Positions 16,339 to 24,566 are shown, numbered from the stretch's first letter. The stretch: 47,668 nucleotides of DNA from Azoarcus sp. L1K30 (GCF_018122735.1 NZ_JAGRRD010000001.1:902209-949876); one strand, 5' to 3'. Translations and numbers: made by a program. Notes: generated by a model not told the origin, from the sequence alone.

Positions 16339-17328
16339 TCAGAGCGCTTTGGACTGCTTGTAGAAGTCGGCGATGAGGGGATTGCGCGCCATGTATTTCT
16401 CGCGAATCTGGCCACCGACCGCTTCGAACGCCTTCAGATCGGCGTCGATGACCTTCGCGCCGTCAGCGGTCGCCTTTTCCAGGTTGCCCTTGTCGGCCGC
16501 GATGGCCTCCTGGAAGCCCCAGCGCTCTGCATCGGCCACGGCCTTGAGAATCATCGCCCGATCGGCATCGCTGCGCGTATCCCACCATTTCTTCGACACC
16601 ACGATCACGCCCGGGAAGGCCATGTGGTTCGTCAGCGTGAGATTGGGCGCCTGCTGGTGGAACTTGAGTCCGACCAGCGCATCGAGGTCGACGTCCACCG
16701 CGTCGAGCAGGCGCGTGGTCAGCGAGGGCGCCACCTCCGACAGCGGCAGCGCGGTGGGTGCGGCGCCGTTGGCGGCCCACCAGTCGTTGTAGATCGGGCT
16801 GGGGAAGGCACGGATCTTCTTGTTGGCCAGATCGGCAGGCGACTTCACCGGGTCGAGCGAGAGCACATGGCGCATGCCGGCGAAGGTGTACCCCAGGCCG
16901 ACCAGGCCGTGTGGCTCCAGCCGCTTCAGCATTTCCTGGGCGGCTGGCGTCTTGCTCGCGGTGGTCGCGTGCGCAACATCCCGGAAGGTGTAAGGCAGCG
17001 ACCACCCGAGAAAGGATTCCTCGCGGTTTGCCAGGCCGCCTGCGGTCAGGACGGCGAACTGCACGGCCCCTGCCTGCATCAGGTTGATCATCTGGCCTTC
17101 GTTGCCCAGCTTCTGCAGCGGGCTGACGCTGACCTTGAGCTTCCCGCCGGAGGCTTCGCCAAGATTGTCGGCGATGCGTTCGGATACCTTGTGCCAGACA
17201 TGACTGGGCGGCGTGATGTGACCGAGCTTGAGCATCTCGGCGCTGGCCGGGACGGCGCTCAGCGAACCCAGCGCAAGCAGGCCGGCGGTGGCGAATGATT
17301 TCAGCGTATTCTTGATCGAGCGGTGCAT
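16339..17328 (-). CDS. dctP: TRAP transporter periplasmic solute-binding protein (DctP)
   Basis: 329 residues with a signal peptide (M-H-R-S-I-K-N-T-L-K, hydrophobic core, cleavage after P-A-S-A). The mature part begins E-M-L-K-L-G-H-I-T-P-P-S-H and shows the DctP-family patterns L-A-N-K-K-I-R and the conserved F-P-G-V-I-V-V-S-K-K-W-W. Family members bind carboxylates through a conserved arginine, and R-A-F-P-S-P near residue 185 is a candidate. AGGAGACCTCC precedes the ATG. It is located downstream of maleylpyruvate isomerase in the gentisate operon, so an aromatic carboxylate ligand is inferred. Confidence 0.92.
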   Translation of the reverse strand: MHRSIKNTLKSFATAGLLALGSLSAVPASAEMLKLGHITPPSHVWHKVSERIADNLGEASGGKLKVSVSPLQKLGNEGQMINLMQAGAVQFAVLTAGGLANREESFLGWSLPYTFRDVAHATTASKTPAAQEMLKRLEPHGLVGLGYTFAGMRHVLSLDPVKSPADLANKKIRAFPSPIYNDWWAANGAAPTALPLSEVAPSLTTRLLDAVDVDLDALVGLKFHQQAPNLTLTNHMAFPGVIVVSKKWWDTRSDADRAMILKAVADAERWGFQEAIAADKGNLEKATADGAKVIDADLKAFEAVGGQIREKYMARNPLIADFYKQSKAL

Positions 17329-17402
17329 GGAGGTCTCCTCTCTATGGGTTGCCTTGTGCGCAATGGCACAGGCGTTCTGGTTTGCTGCAGTGGTGAATCG
17401 AT

Positions 17403-18053
17403 TCAGGCAGACGGTGGCGGTGCATCCGGTTGTGCCGCCGGTGCTGCGCGGCGAAAGGCATCCAGCTCCGCGCAGGCGGCATCCACCGCGAGAATTTGGG
17501 GATAGGCAGACAGATCGACGCCGAAGCGGCGCGCACTCTCGACCTGGGGCACGAGATAGGCATCGGCGATCGTCGGTGCGTCGCCATGGCAGAACCGGCC
17601 GCGCTGTGTATCGGCGGCGAGAAGCGCCTCGAGCGCATCGAATCCGGCGCAGATCCAGGTTGCGCACCACACATTCACCGCGGCTTCGTCGCAGCCGAGC
17701 GTGTTGCGCAGGTACTCGAGCACGCGCCGATTGTTCAAGGGATGAATATCGCAACCGACGATCGCTGCCAGCGCGCGTACGCGGGCGCGGCCGTCGTCGT
17801 CGGCCGGCAGCAGCGCCGGCGTGGGGTAGCGCGCTTCCAGCCATTCGATGATGGCCGGGGTCTGGATCAGCGTCAGTTCGCCGGTTTCGAGCGCGGGTAC
17901 CAGCTGTTGCGGGTTGACGGCCTTGAACGCGGCGCCGAGATGCTCCTCGGTGCGCAGATTCACCGCGACGTATTCATACGCGATGCCTTTCAGGTTCAAT
18001 ACGATCCGCAGCCGGTGGGACGTACCACTGCGAAAGAAGTTGTGCAGTTTCAT
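17403..18053 (-). CDS. nagL: Maleylpyruvate isomerase, glutathione-dependent (NagL type)
   Basis: 216 residues of the zeta-class glutathione transferase fold. The start M-K-L-H-N-F-F-R-S-G-T-S-H-R-L-R-I and the N-P-Q-Q-L-V-P-A-L, Q-T-P-A-I-I-E-W-L and D-I-H-P-L-N-N-R-R motifs closely resemble NagL of the Ralstonia sp. U2 gentisate pathway. It isomerises maleylpyruvate, the ring-cleavage product of gentisate, to fumarylpyruvate using glutathione as cofactor. It follows the 3-hydroxybenzoate hydroxylase gene after 90 bases. The C-terminus is alanine/proline-rich. Confidence 0.93.
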   Translation of the reverse strand: MKLHNFFRSGTSHRLRIVLNLKGIAYEYVAVNLRTEEHLGAAFKAVNPQQLVPALETGELTLIQTPAIIEWLEARYPTPALLPADDDGRARVRALAAIVGCDIHPLNNRRVLEYLRNTLGCDEAAVNVWCATWICAGFDALEALLAADTQRGRFCHGDAPTIADAYLVPQVESARRFGVDLSAYPQILAVDAACAELDAFRRAAPAAQPDAPPPSA

Positions 18054-18143
18054 GACGGTCTCTGGTCTTGTGAGTGTCCCGCTGGCCACAGACGCCATGC
18101 CTGCAGCCAGCGGGTGAGCGCGTGCCGGGTGATGCCGCTGGAA

Positions 18144-19337
18144 TCAGTTCCTGGCCAGGCAGTTGTCCACGTTCCAGCCGTACAGCCATTCCATCGCATC
18201 GTAGAAGCGCTCGGCCGAGCGCCCGCGCCACAAGTCATTGCGGACCAGGCGCTCGACCCCCTTGGCGTGGTAGATGCGCCCCATTTCACGCGAACTCAGC
18301 ACGATGCGGGCAGTGCGCGCGATGCGCGAACGCTGGTATAGATCGAAGGCCTTGGCGAAATCGTTGTCATGCACGCGCAAGGCCTCGCCGAGCGTGACCG
18401 CGTCTTCGAGTGCCATGCACGCCCCCTGCGCCATGTATTGCGTGGTCGGGTGGGCGGCATCGCCGAGCAGGGTGACGCGACCGAAAGACCACTGCCCGAT
18501 CGGCTCGCGGTCGGCGGTGGCCCAGCGCTTCCAGCTCTTGGGCAGGTCGATGAGCTGGCGCGCTTTCGGACAGATGTCCTGGAAATAGCTTTGCACCTCT
18601 TCCGGACTGCCCTCGGTGACGCCCCATTCCTCCTTGCCGCGGCTGTGGAAGGTCACCACCACGTTGTATTGCTCGCCGCCCCGCAGCGGGTAGTGGACCA
18701 GATGGCAATTGGGGCCGACCCAGATACTGGCTGCGTTCCACTGCAGATCGGTCGGAAAGTCGGCCTTGTCGACCACGGCCCGATACACCACATGCCCGGT
18801 CACGCGCGCCGGATCGCCGACGTATTGATCGCGTACCACCGAGCGCACGCCGTCGGCACCAATCAGTGCGGCGCCGCGAAACGATTTGCCGCCACTGCAG
18901 ATCACGGTGACACCGGCGTCATCCTGTTCCACGCGTTCGACATGAGTCGAGGTGTGAAACTCGACCTCGCCGGTTTCCTGCGCACCCTCGAGCAGCGACA
19001 GATGCACGTCCACCCGGTGGATCACCGCATAGGGATTGCCGAAGCGCTTGATGAACGCTTCACCGGTGGGAATCTTGCCGACCTCGTATTCGTCGAGCGC
19101 GTCGTGCATCACCATGTAGTCGGTATACACCGCGCGTCCGCGCGCCTTTTCACCCACACCGAGGGCATCGAAGGCATGGAAGGCATTGGGGCCGAGCTGG
19201 ATGCCAGCGCCGATCTCGCCGATCTCCGCGGCCTGTTCCAGCACAAGCACCTTGAAGCCGCGCCGCACCAGCGCAAGCGCTGCTGCAAGACCGCCGATGC
19301 CACCGCCGGCGACGATGACGGGAAGTTTCTCACTCAT
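18144..19337 (-). CDS. nagX: 3-hydroxybenzoate 6-monooxygenase (FAD)
   Basis: 397 residues of the single-component flavoprotein hydroxylase family. The N-terminus has the FAD motif G-G-G-I-G-G-L-A-A-A (about 11-20), then E-I-G-A-G-I-Q-L-G-P-N-A. The mid region has I-G-A-D-G-V-R-S-V-V-R (DG motif), and the second FAD motif is L-L-G-D-A-A-H-P-T-T-Q-Y-M-A-Q-G-A-C (about 293-310). The Q-Y-M-A-Q-G-A-C-M-A-L-E-D-A pattern is typical of NagX/MhbM/XlnD enzymes that para-hydroxylate 3-hydroxybenzoate to gentisate with NADH and O2. Salicylate 5-hydroxylases are a different, multicomponent family. Its place between fumarylpyruvate hydrolase and maleylpyruvate isomerase supports the substrate. Confidence 0.92.
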   Translation of the reverse strand: MSEKLPVIVAGGGIGGLAAALALVRRGFKVLVLEQAAEIGEIGAGIQLGPNAFHAFDALGVGEKARGRAVYTDYMVMHDALDEYEVGKIPTGEAFIKRFGNPYAVIHRVDVHLSLLEGAQETGEVEFHTSTHVERVEQDDAGVTVICSGGKSFRGAALIGADGVRSVVRDQYVGDPARVTGHVVYRAVVDKADFPTDLQWNAASIWVGPNCHLVHYPLRGGEQYNVVVTFHSRGKEEWGVTEGSPEEVQSYFQDICPKARQLIDLPKSWKRWATADREPIGQWSFGRVTLLGDAAHPTTQYMAQGACMALEDAVTLGEALRVHDNDFAKAFDLYQRSRIARTARIVLSSREMGRIYHAKGVERLVRNDLWRGRSAERFYDAMEWLYGWNVDNCLARN

Positions 19338-19370
19338 GTTGTGTCTCCTTACGTTCTTATCGGGAATCGA

Positions 19371-20081
19371 TCACTCGGCTTCGCCAACGACGAGCGCGAC
19401 CTCACCCACGCCATCGATGTGACCGCTGATGCGGTCACCGCTCTTCACCGCGCCAACGCCTTCGGGGGTGCCGGTGTAGATCAGGTCGCCCGGTTCGAGG
19501 TGGTAGAACTTCGACAGGTCGGCAATGATTTCCCTGACATTCCAGATCAGCATCGACAGATCCGACGCCTGCCGGGTCTCGCCGTTTACCTGCAGACTGA
19601 TGGCACCCTTGTCGAGCGCCGCGCCGCCAGTCGCCGGCAGGATCGGGGCACAGACCGCGGACTTCTCGAAGTTCTTGCCCAGATCCCACGGCCGTCCCTG
19701 TTCCCGCGCCACCAACTGCAAGTCGCGGCGCGTCATGTCGAGACCGGCGGCATAGCCGAAAATCAGCGCGTCGGCATCGGCCTCGGCGACACGGAAGCCG
19801 GGCTTGCCGATCGCCACCACCAATTCCATTTCATAGTGGTAGTTGGACGTACCGGTGGGGTAGGGCACGGTGGCACCGGACTCGACCAGGGTCGAGGCGT
19901 CCTTCAGGAAGTAGAAGGGGCTCATCGTCGACTTGTCGACGGGGCGTCCCATCTCGACGGCATGGGCGTGGTAGTTGCGGCCGACACAGAAGATGCGTCT
20001 GACCGGCATGCGGGCATTGCTGCCGACGATCGGCAGCGAGTAGGTGGGCGATGGCGCCCAGATGAATTCGGGTTGGGACAT
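19371..20081 (-). CDS. nagK: Fumarylpyruvate hydrolase (FAH family)
   Basis: 236 residues from M-S-Q-P-E-F. The FAH fold signatures are present: I-F-C-V-G-R-N-Y-H-A-H-A, the metal ligands in Y-E-M-E-L-V-V-A-I and G-L-D-M-T-R-R-D-L-Q, and L-I-Y-T-G-T-P-E-G-V-G-A-V. It cleaves fumarylpyruvate to fumarate and pyruvate, the last step of the gentisate route. It lies between gentisate dioxygenase and the 3-hydroxybenzoate hydroxylase. The gap to the dioxygenase (129 bases) contains a 17-base tandem repeat. The first residues before M-S-Q in the open frame are not conserved, so the start is set here. Confidence 0.93.
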   Translation of the reverse strand: MSQPEFIWAPSPTYSLPIVGSNARMPVRRIFCVGRNYHAHAVEMGRPVDKSTMSPFYFLKDASTLVESGATVPYPTGTSNYHYEMELVVAIGKPGFRVAEADADALIFGYAAGLDMTRRDLQLVAREQGRPWDLGKNFEKSAVCAPILPATGGAALDKGAISLQVNGETRQASDLSMLIWNVREIIADLSKFYHLEPGDLIYTGTPEGVGAVKSGDRISGHIDGVGEVALVVGEAE

Positions 20082-20180
20082 GGACTGGCTCTCCAGGGGA
20101 CATTGCGGAAGGCATTCCCGGCACCAGCCAGGAAGCTTCCTTTTCACGAAACGGGACAGGGACCGGGCGAGGCGGCTCAG

Positions 20181-20231
20181 GCTCGCACTTCGCTCAGGTT
20201 CGTACTTCGCTCACGCTCTCACTTCATATAC
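20181..20231. repeat. Three tandem 17-base repeats at the 3' end of the gentisate dioxygenase gene
   Basis: Three units of 17 bases follow each other: GCTCGCACTTCGCTCAG (20181-20197), GTTCGTACTTCGCTCAC (20198-20214) and GCTCTCACTTCATATAC (20215-20231). The first two differ at three positions; the third is diverged. The third unit and part of the second cover the last codons and stop of the dioxygenase. It looks like slippage duplication of the gene end into the gap before nagK. Confidence 0.6.
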
Positions 20232-21251
20232 GCCGAGCTTTCGGTGCAGCGGAGTTTCGTCCGCGATGAAGATGAAGCTCGGCTCGGAGGCCGACAGGTT
20301 CTTCAGCGTGACCGGCGTGTAGCCCGGCGCGCAGCAGGTGTCAGCGGGCGCGAGTGAGAAAGTCGTTCCGTCGATATCCACACTGGCACCGCCTTCGATG
20401 AGGTGGAAAACCATTGCGGGCGAGCGCACCGGCAGTCGCAGCGACTCGCCGGGGCGAAGCATCAGCGCCGAGAAGCCGAGAATGTTCTGACAGTCGCCAC
20501 CGGTCTCGGGATTGACATAGGCAACCTGAACCGCCTCGGCCTCGGGATGGGCCTGCGCCTGGGCGACCAGTGCGGCACGCGCATCGACCCACGGGTAGCG
20601 CAGCATCGGGTAGCGGCGATCGCTGCCGCGACTGAACATCGGTGCCGGCAATACGCCACCATGCGCGTAAGCACGCTCGTTCATGGTGCCGGTCACGGCC
20701 TGCGCCTTGCCTTCGGTTACGTAAGAGGTTTCGGTGTAATAGACCAGCGGCAGGTCGAGGACATCGAGCCAGACCACGGGCGCGTTGCCGTCGTGACCGT
20801 GCTCGTGCCACAGCCCGGTCGGGGTGAGAATGAGGTCGCCACGACTCATCGGGCACTTCTCGCCATCGACGGTCGTATACGCCCCTTCGCCTTCGACGAT
20901 CATGCGCACGGCGTTGGGCGTATGTTTGTGCGACGGCGCCCATTCGTTCGGCATCAACAGTTGCATGCCCAGGTACATGCACGCGCTGGCCTGCATCTTT
21001 TCCAGGCCGTGCCCCGGATTGGCCAGCACCAGCACGCGGCGTTCCGCCTTCTCGATCGGGGTCAGTTCGCCGGCTTCCAGAAGCAGCGGGCGCAGCGCCT
21101 TGTATTCCCAGCAGGTGGGACGGGTGCGCAGCGTCGGTTTTCCCGGCGGGAGCACGGCACGCAGGCTCGGCCACAGGGGCACGAGGTTTTGCGCGGTGAG
21201 GGCCTTGCGATAGGTTTCGGGTAGATCTTCGAGTGTTCCAAGTGCCTGCAT
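20211..21251 (-). CDS. nagI: Gentisate 1,2-dioxygenase
   Basis: 346 residues, a bicupin of the usual length. The first cupin carries the Fe(II) ligands in P-S-H-K-H-T-P-N-A-V and L-W-H-E-H-G, with the typical M-I-V-E-G-E-G-A-Y-T-T-V-D-G-E between them. The second cupin (from about residue 255) is degenerate, as in the family. It opens the gentisate ring between C1 and C2 to give maleylpyruvate. AAGGAGG precedes the ATG. It is the first gene of the operon, divergent from a LysR regulator across a control region with TTGATC palindromes, so it is probably induced through that regulator. Confidence 0.95.
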   Translation of the reverse strand: MQALGTLEDLPETYRKALTAQNLVPLWPSLRAVLPPGKPTLRTRPTCWEYKALRPLLLEAGELTPIEKAERRVLVLANPGHGLEKMQASACMYLGMQLLMPNEWAPSHKHTPNAVRMIVEGEGAYTTVDGEKCPMSRGDLILTPTGLWHEHGHDGNAPVVWLDVLDLPLVYYTETSYVTEGKAQAVTGTMNERAYAHGGVLPAPMFSRGSDRRYPMLRYPWVDARAALVAQAQAHPEAEAVQVAYVNPETGGDCQNILGFSALMLRPGESLRLPVRSPAMVFHLIEGGASVDIDGTTFSLAPADTCCAPGYTPVTLKNLSASEPSFIFIADETPLHRKLGVYEVRA

Positions 21252-21297
21252 GATGAACCTTGCCTCCTTCTATCCACCCATTCCGGGGTGCGTTCTT

Positions 21298-21311
21298 TTG
21301 ATCTGGATCAA
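21298..21311. promoter_or_regulatory. Palindrome TTGATC-TG-GATCAA, candidate LysR operator (dioxygenase side)
   Basis: A perfect 6-base inverted repeat with a 2-base centre, 47-60 bases upstream of the gentisate dioxygenase start. Its half-site TTGATC recurs at 21355-21360 in the second palindrome near the LysR start, 60 bases away. Two related sites in a divergent LysR/target region fit a recognition site plus an activation site. Confidence 0.5.
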
Positions 21312-21354
21312 TGTTTTGCTGCCTTCGGGGCGAAATCTAGACGGCCAGCACCAT

Positions 21355-21400
21355 TTGATCCATGCAATGGATCGAATAGAATCCATTCCATAATCGAATA
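21355..21400. promoter_or_regulatory. Palindrome GATCCAT-GCA-ATGGATC plus ATCGAATA direct repeats, LysR side
   Basis: GATCCAT (21357-21363) and ATGGATC (21367-21373) form a perfect inverted repeat. ATCGAATA occurs at 21371-21378 and again at 21393-21400, 22 bases (two helical turns) apart, with the small palindrome GAAT-CC-ATTC (21379-21388) between. The block ends at the AAGGAG ribosome site of the LysR gene, a position where binding would also autoregulate that gene. Confidence 0.5.
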
Positions 21401-21411
21401 AAGGAGTGACC

Positions 21412-22338
21412 ATGCAGATGCTCGAAGTCCGCCTGCTCAACGTATTCGATGAGATCTACAAGACCCGGAGCGTGACGCGGGCGGCGGACAACCTGGGACT
21501 CGGGCAACCCGCGGTCAGCATTGCACTGGGCAAGCTGCGTGAGCACTTCAAAGACCCGCTGTTCGTTCGCACCTCGGGCGGCATGGAGCCCACGCCATTC
21601 GGGGAAGGGCTGGTGCAACCGGTACGCAAGGCGATCGACGCGGTCGAGGCCGCCCTCGGCCACCGCTCGGCCTTCGACCCGGCGGTCTCGCAACGCATCT
21701 TCCGCATCGCCATGACCGACATCAGCCAACTGGTGCTGCTACCGGGGCTGTTGAGGCGGATCCGCGAAGTGGCGCCCGGCGTGACCATCGACGTGGCACC
21801 CTTGACCAGTGAAACGGGCGCGATGCTCGAGTCCGGCGGGGTGGATATGGCACTGGGCTTCATGCCGCAGCTCGACGCCGGCTTTTACCAGCAAGCGCTG
21901 TTCCACCAGCACTATGTCTGCCTGGCCAGCGCCGACCACCCGAGAATTCGGGAGCGCCTGGATCTTGCGCAGTTTGAAGCGGAAGAGCACGCCGTGGTCA
22001 CGACGTCCGGTACCGGGCACCTGATCATCGACCATGAAATCGCCCGGCAGGGCATCAGGCGACGCGTCGCCTTGCGGATTCCGAACTTCGTCGGCGTCGC
22101 ATTCGTGGCAGAACGCACCGACCTGGTGGTGACCATTCCGTCCCGACTGGGCGAAATGCTGGCCGGACGCGGACGCTTCGCCATCTACCCGGTACCCTTT
22201 CCGCTGCCGGACTACGCCGTCAAACAGCATTGGCACGAGCGCTATCATCATGACCCGGGCAGTCGATGGCTGCGGGGGGTGATTCACGACCTGCTCGGCG
22301 ATTCGTGGTCCGACACTGCCGCCGCGGGGGCGGCCTGA
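21412..22338 (+). CDS. LysR-family regulator of the gentisate operon (NagR/MhbR-like)
   Basis: 308 residues from M-Q-M-L-E-V-R-L-L-N-V-F. The ATG at 21412 is favoured over the GTG at 21406 because AAGGAG lies six bases before it. The N-terminal helix-turn-helix reads S-V-T-R-A-A-D-N-L-G-L-G-Q-P-A-V-S, with F-V-R-T-S-G-G-M-E-P-T, the arrangement seen in the NodD/NahR/NagR/DntR branch that senses salicylate, 3-hydroxybenzoate or related acids. It is divergent from gentisate dioxygenase, so it is the probable activator. It converges with the TetR gene, only four bases separating the stops. Confidence 0.92.
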   Translation: MQMLEVRLLNVFDEIYKTRSVTRAADNLGLGQPAVSIALGKLREHFKDPLFVRTSGGMEPTPFGEGLVQPVRKAIDAVEAALGHRSAFDPAVSQRIFRIAMTDISQLVLLPGLLRRIREVAPGVTIDVAPLTSETGAMLESGGVDMALGFMPQLDAGFYQQALFHQHYVCLASADHPRIRERLDLAQFEAEEHAVVTTSGTGHLIIDHEIARQGIRRRVALRIPNFVGVAFVAERTDLVVTIPSRLGEMLAGRGRFAIYPVPFPLPDYAVKQHWHERYHHDPGSRWLRGVIHDLLGDSWSDTAAAGAA

Positions 22339-22342
22339 CGGA

Positions 22343-23239
22343 TTAGCCGGCGACGCCTTTTTTCAGCATCTCGACCATGACATCGGCAATTTCCTGAGGA
22401 CTGCGCTTGCCTTCGTTGAACCAGACCGAAACCCAGTTCATCGCGCCAAGCAGTGTCAGGCGCAGCAGCGCCCTGTCAACACCCGGGGCCAGCGGCAAGG
22501 CCGCAACGAGGTCGCGGAAGACCTGTTCGTAGGCGCGCCGCGCATCGATGATCTTGTCGTAGAGGGTATGGTCGCCGATCATCGCCAGGCTGTGGCCCGT
22601 GATGCGATCGACGGGAGAGCCCTCGACCATGCCGGCGACGTGCACCTGGCACGCCCTGCGCAGGCTGTCCCATGGATCGCTACCTTCTGCCGCCGCAGCC
22701 TTCACACGCTCGAGCACACGCCTGAAGCCCTCACGGTGGATGGCGAGGTACAAGTCCTCCTTGGCCGGGAAGTGATGGTATACCGAGCCCGGCAACAGCC
22801 CGACACTGCGCGCGATATCCCGAATCGAGGTGCGGTCGTATCCGTGTGCGGCAAAACGTTCGGCCGCCACATGCAGGATCAATTCGTGGCGGCTCAGTCC
22901 TTCTCCTTCCGCGCCGGTTGCCGACGTCTTGCCCGGGGTCGCGTCACCCGCCACCTTGACCTGCGCCAGACGCGCGCTCAGTTGCCCGCGCTCGAGCAGG
23001 CGTTGCTGATCCGGCGTCAAGGCGTCCGCGCCGTCATCGGCGAGCGCCTGCAGACGCTTGACCGCGGTTTCCAGTCCATGACGTTGCCAGATATAGCGCA
23101 CACCGGATGGCGAGATTCGGACACCGCTCGCGCGCAGGCGTTCGGCAACGGCGGCTTGCCCCATGGTCGGCTCTGTCCGTGCGAGCTGGAGGATGGCGGC
23201 TTCGATGCCGGAGCCTTCGTCGTTCGACTGCTGGTTCAT
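22343..23239 (-). CDS. TetR-family regulator with an IS481-transposase-like N-terminal domain
   Basis: 298 residues from M-N-Q-Q-S-N, about 90-100 longer than a normal TetR protein. Residues 117-163 form the TetR helix-turn-helix (R-H-E-L-I-L-H-V-A-A-E-R-F ... G-L-L-P-G-S-V-Y-H-H-F-P-A-K-E-D-L-Y), followed by a ligand-binding domain. Residues 11-85 carry a second DNA-binding-like module: Q-A-A-V-A-E-R-L-R-A-S-G, I-S-P-S-G-V-R-Y-I-W-Q-R-H-G-L-E-T and K-R-L-Q-A-L, then a helical segment. From memory this is very like the N-terminal helix-turn-helix of IS481-family transposases. The gene is divergent from the Liv/aryl-CoA operon, which it probably represses until an acyl-CoA or aromatic acid binds. 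Confidence 0.85.
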   Translation of the reverse strand: MNQQSNDEGSGIEAAILQLARTEPTMGQAAVAERLRASGVRISPSGVRYIWQRHGLETAVKRLQALADDGADALTPDQQRLLERGQLSARLAQVKVAGDATPGKTSATGAEGEGLSRHELILHVAAERFAAHGYDRTSIRDIARSVGLLPGSVYHHFPAKEDLYLAIHREGFRRVLERVKAAAAEGSDPWDSLRRACQVHVAGMVEGSPVDRITGHSLAMIGDHTLYDKIIDARRAYEQVFRDLVAALPLAPGVDRALLRLTLLGAMNWVSVWFNEGKRSPQEIADVMVEMLKKGVAG

Positions 23240-23390
23240 TGCTTCTTGCTTCCTGCATGGAGTCGGATGTGTGCGCGTGCCCAATGATAGCCGGGCTCGT
23301 GGCCGCTTAGCAGTGCGCCGGCATTCCTGGCCTCGGCGGCAGCGAATCACACGGCTCACGAAATTTATCTTAGCTTCTTTGGTCAGGTGT

Positions 23391-23419
23391 TTGACAAGTT
23401 AGTTTATCGCGTCTATCTT
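23391..23419 (+). promoter_or_regulatory. Sigma-70 promoter of the Liv/aryl-CoA operon
   Basis: TTGACA (23391-23396) and TATCTT (23414-23419) are separated by exactly 17 bases, a near-consensus promoter in an AT-rich island. Transcription would start near 23426, giving a leader of about 100 bases before livH. No other promoter of this quality was noticed upstream of the operon. A regulator must presumably repress it. The divergent TetR protein is the obvious candidate, but its operator was not identified clearly. Confidence 0.65.
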
Positions 23420-23528
23420 TGCACCATCGTCGCGTGAGTGACGAAGCGCAAGACAGAGCGGATCGATCCGCCGCCAATGCGCCCCCAGGACAACGGATTC
23501 ATCCGGACCGGACGAAGGTGGAGACAAG

Positions 23529-24566
23529 ATGGATTTACAAATCGCGATCCTGCTCGGGCAGGATGGCATCACCACAGGTGCGATCTACGCCCTGCTGGCA
23601 CTGGCGCTGGTGCTGGTGTTCGCAGTGACGCGGGTCATCTTCATTCCGCAGGGTGAGTTTGTCGCCTTTGGCGCGCTCAGCCTGGCGGCACTGCAAACCG
23701 GCAACGCGCCGGCGACCTTGTGGCTGCTGCTGGCGTGCGGGGCCTGTGTGGCCGTGCTGGACGGTCGTACCGCACTCGCACGGAACGACGGCCGGAAACT
23801 GGTCGCGGTGCTCGCCGCAAATCTCGGATATCCCTTGCTCCTTGCCGCGCTGCTGTTCGCCTTTTCGCCCGCGAACCTGCCGGTTCTGGTCCAGGTCGCG
23901 CTGACGCTGGCGATCGTGGTCCCGCTCGGACCCATGCTGTATCGACTTGCCTACCAGCCCATTGCCGAGGCATCGGTACTAATCCTGCTGATCGTCTCGG
24001 TGGCGCTGCATGTGATGATGGTGGGCCTCGGCCTGCTGTTCTTCGGGGCGGAGGGCGTGCGCACCCCGCCATTTTCGGATGCCCGTTTCGAGTTCGGGTC
24101 GATCCTGATCAATGGTCAGCAGATCTGGGTTGTGCTGGTATCGGCACTGCTGATCGTCGCGCTCTACCTGTTCTTTGACCGCACCATCTATGGCAAGGCC
24201 CTGCGTGCCACCGCGATCAATCGCAACGGCGCCCGGCTGATGGGCTTCTCGCCGGTGTTCGCCGGCAAGCTCACCTTCCTGCTCGCGGCCCTGATCGGGG
24301 TCCTGTCCGGGGTGTTGATCGCACCGGTGACCACGATCTACTACGACACCGGCTTCCTGATCGGGCTGAAGGGCTTTGTTGCGGCCATCATCGGCGGCCT
24401 GGCGTCCTATCCGCTCGCGGCCGCAGGTGCCTTGCTGGTGGGCTTTCTCGAATCCTTTTCTTCATTCTGGGCCAGTGCCTACAAGGAAGTGATCGTGTTT
24501 ACGCTGATCATTCCGGTCCTCCTGTGGCAGTCCCTGAATCGTCACCACGTCGACGAGGAGGAATGA
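23529..24566 (+). CDS. livH: Branched-chain-type ABC transporter permease (LivH)
   Basis: 345 residues, 40-50 longer than E. coli-type LivH. The LivH pattern is clear: G-A-I-Y-A-L-L-A-L-A-L-V-L-V-F and P-Q-G-E-F-V-A-F-G-A-L at the start, and Y-G-K-A-L-R-A-T-A-I-N-R-N-G-A-R-L-M-G with the following permease loop at about 218-236. The extra length is an insertion near residues 65-110 with one more hydrophobic segment. It is the first gene of the operon, behind a strong promoter. Known relatives move amino acids, but near aromatic pathways they often import aromatic acids such as benzoate or phenylpropanoids. Confidence 0.93.
   Translation: MDLQIAILLGQDGITTGAIYALLALALVLVFAVTRVIFIPQGEFVAFGALSLAALQTGNAPATLWLLLACGACVAVLDGRTALARNDGRKLVAVLAANLGYPLLLAALLFAFSPANLPVLVQVALTLAIVVPLGPMLYRLAYQPIAEASVLILLIVSVALHVMMVGLGLLFFGAEGVRTPPFSDARFEFGSILINGQQIWVVLVSALLIVALYLFFDRTIYGKALRATAINRNGARLMGFSPVFAGKLTFLLAALIGVLSGVLIAPVTTIYYDTGFLIGLKGFVAAIIGGLASYPLAAAGALLVGFLESFSSFWASAYKEVIVFTLIIPVLLWQSLNRHHVDEEE

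Noticed and set aside
18144-19337. Salicylate 1-hydroxylase
   Set aside because: The family is similar, but the Q-Y-M-A-Q-G-A-C motif and the position among gentisate genes fit 3-hydroxybenzoate 6-hydroxylase better.
18369-20357. A 662-codon plus-strand frame opposite the gentisate genes
   Set aside because: Low-complexity composition without domains, antisense to three clear enzymes.
23365-23405. A degenerate palindrome CTTAGCTT ... AAGTTAG around the Liv promoter as a TetR operator
   Set aside because: Only about 6 of 8 positions match and the inner arms do not pair well; too weak to list as a site.
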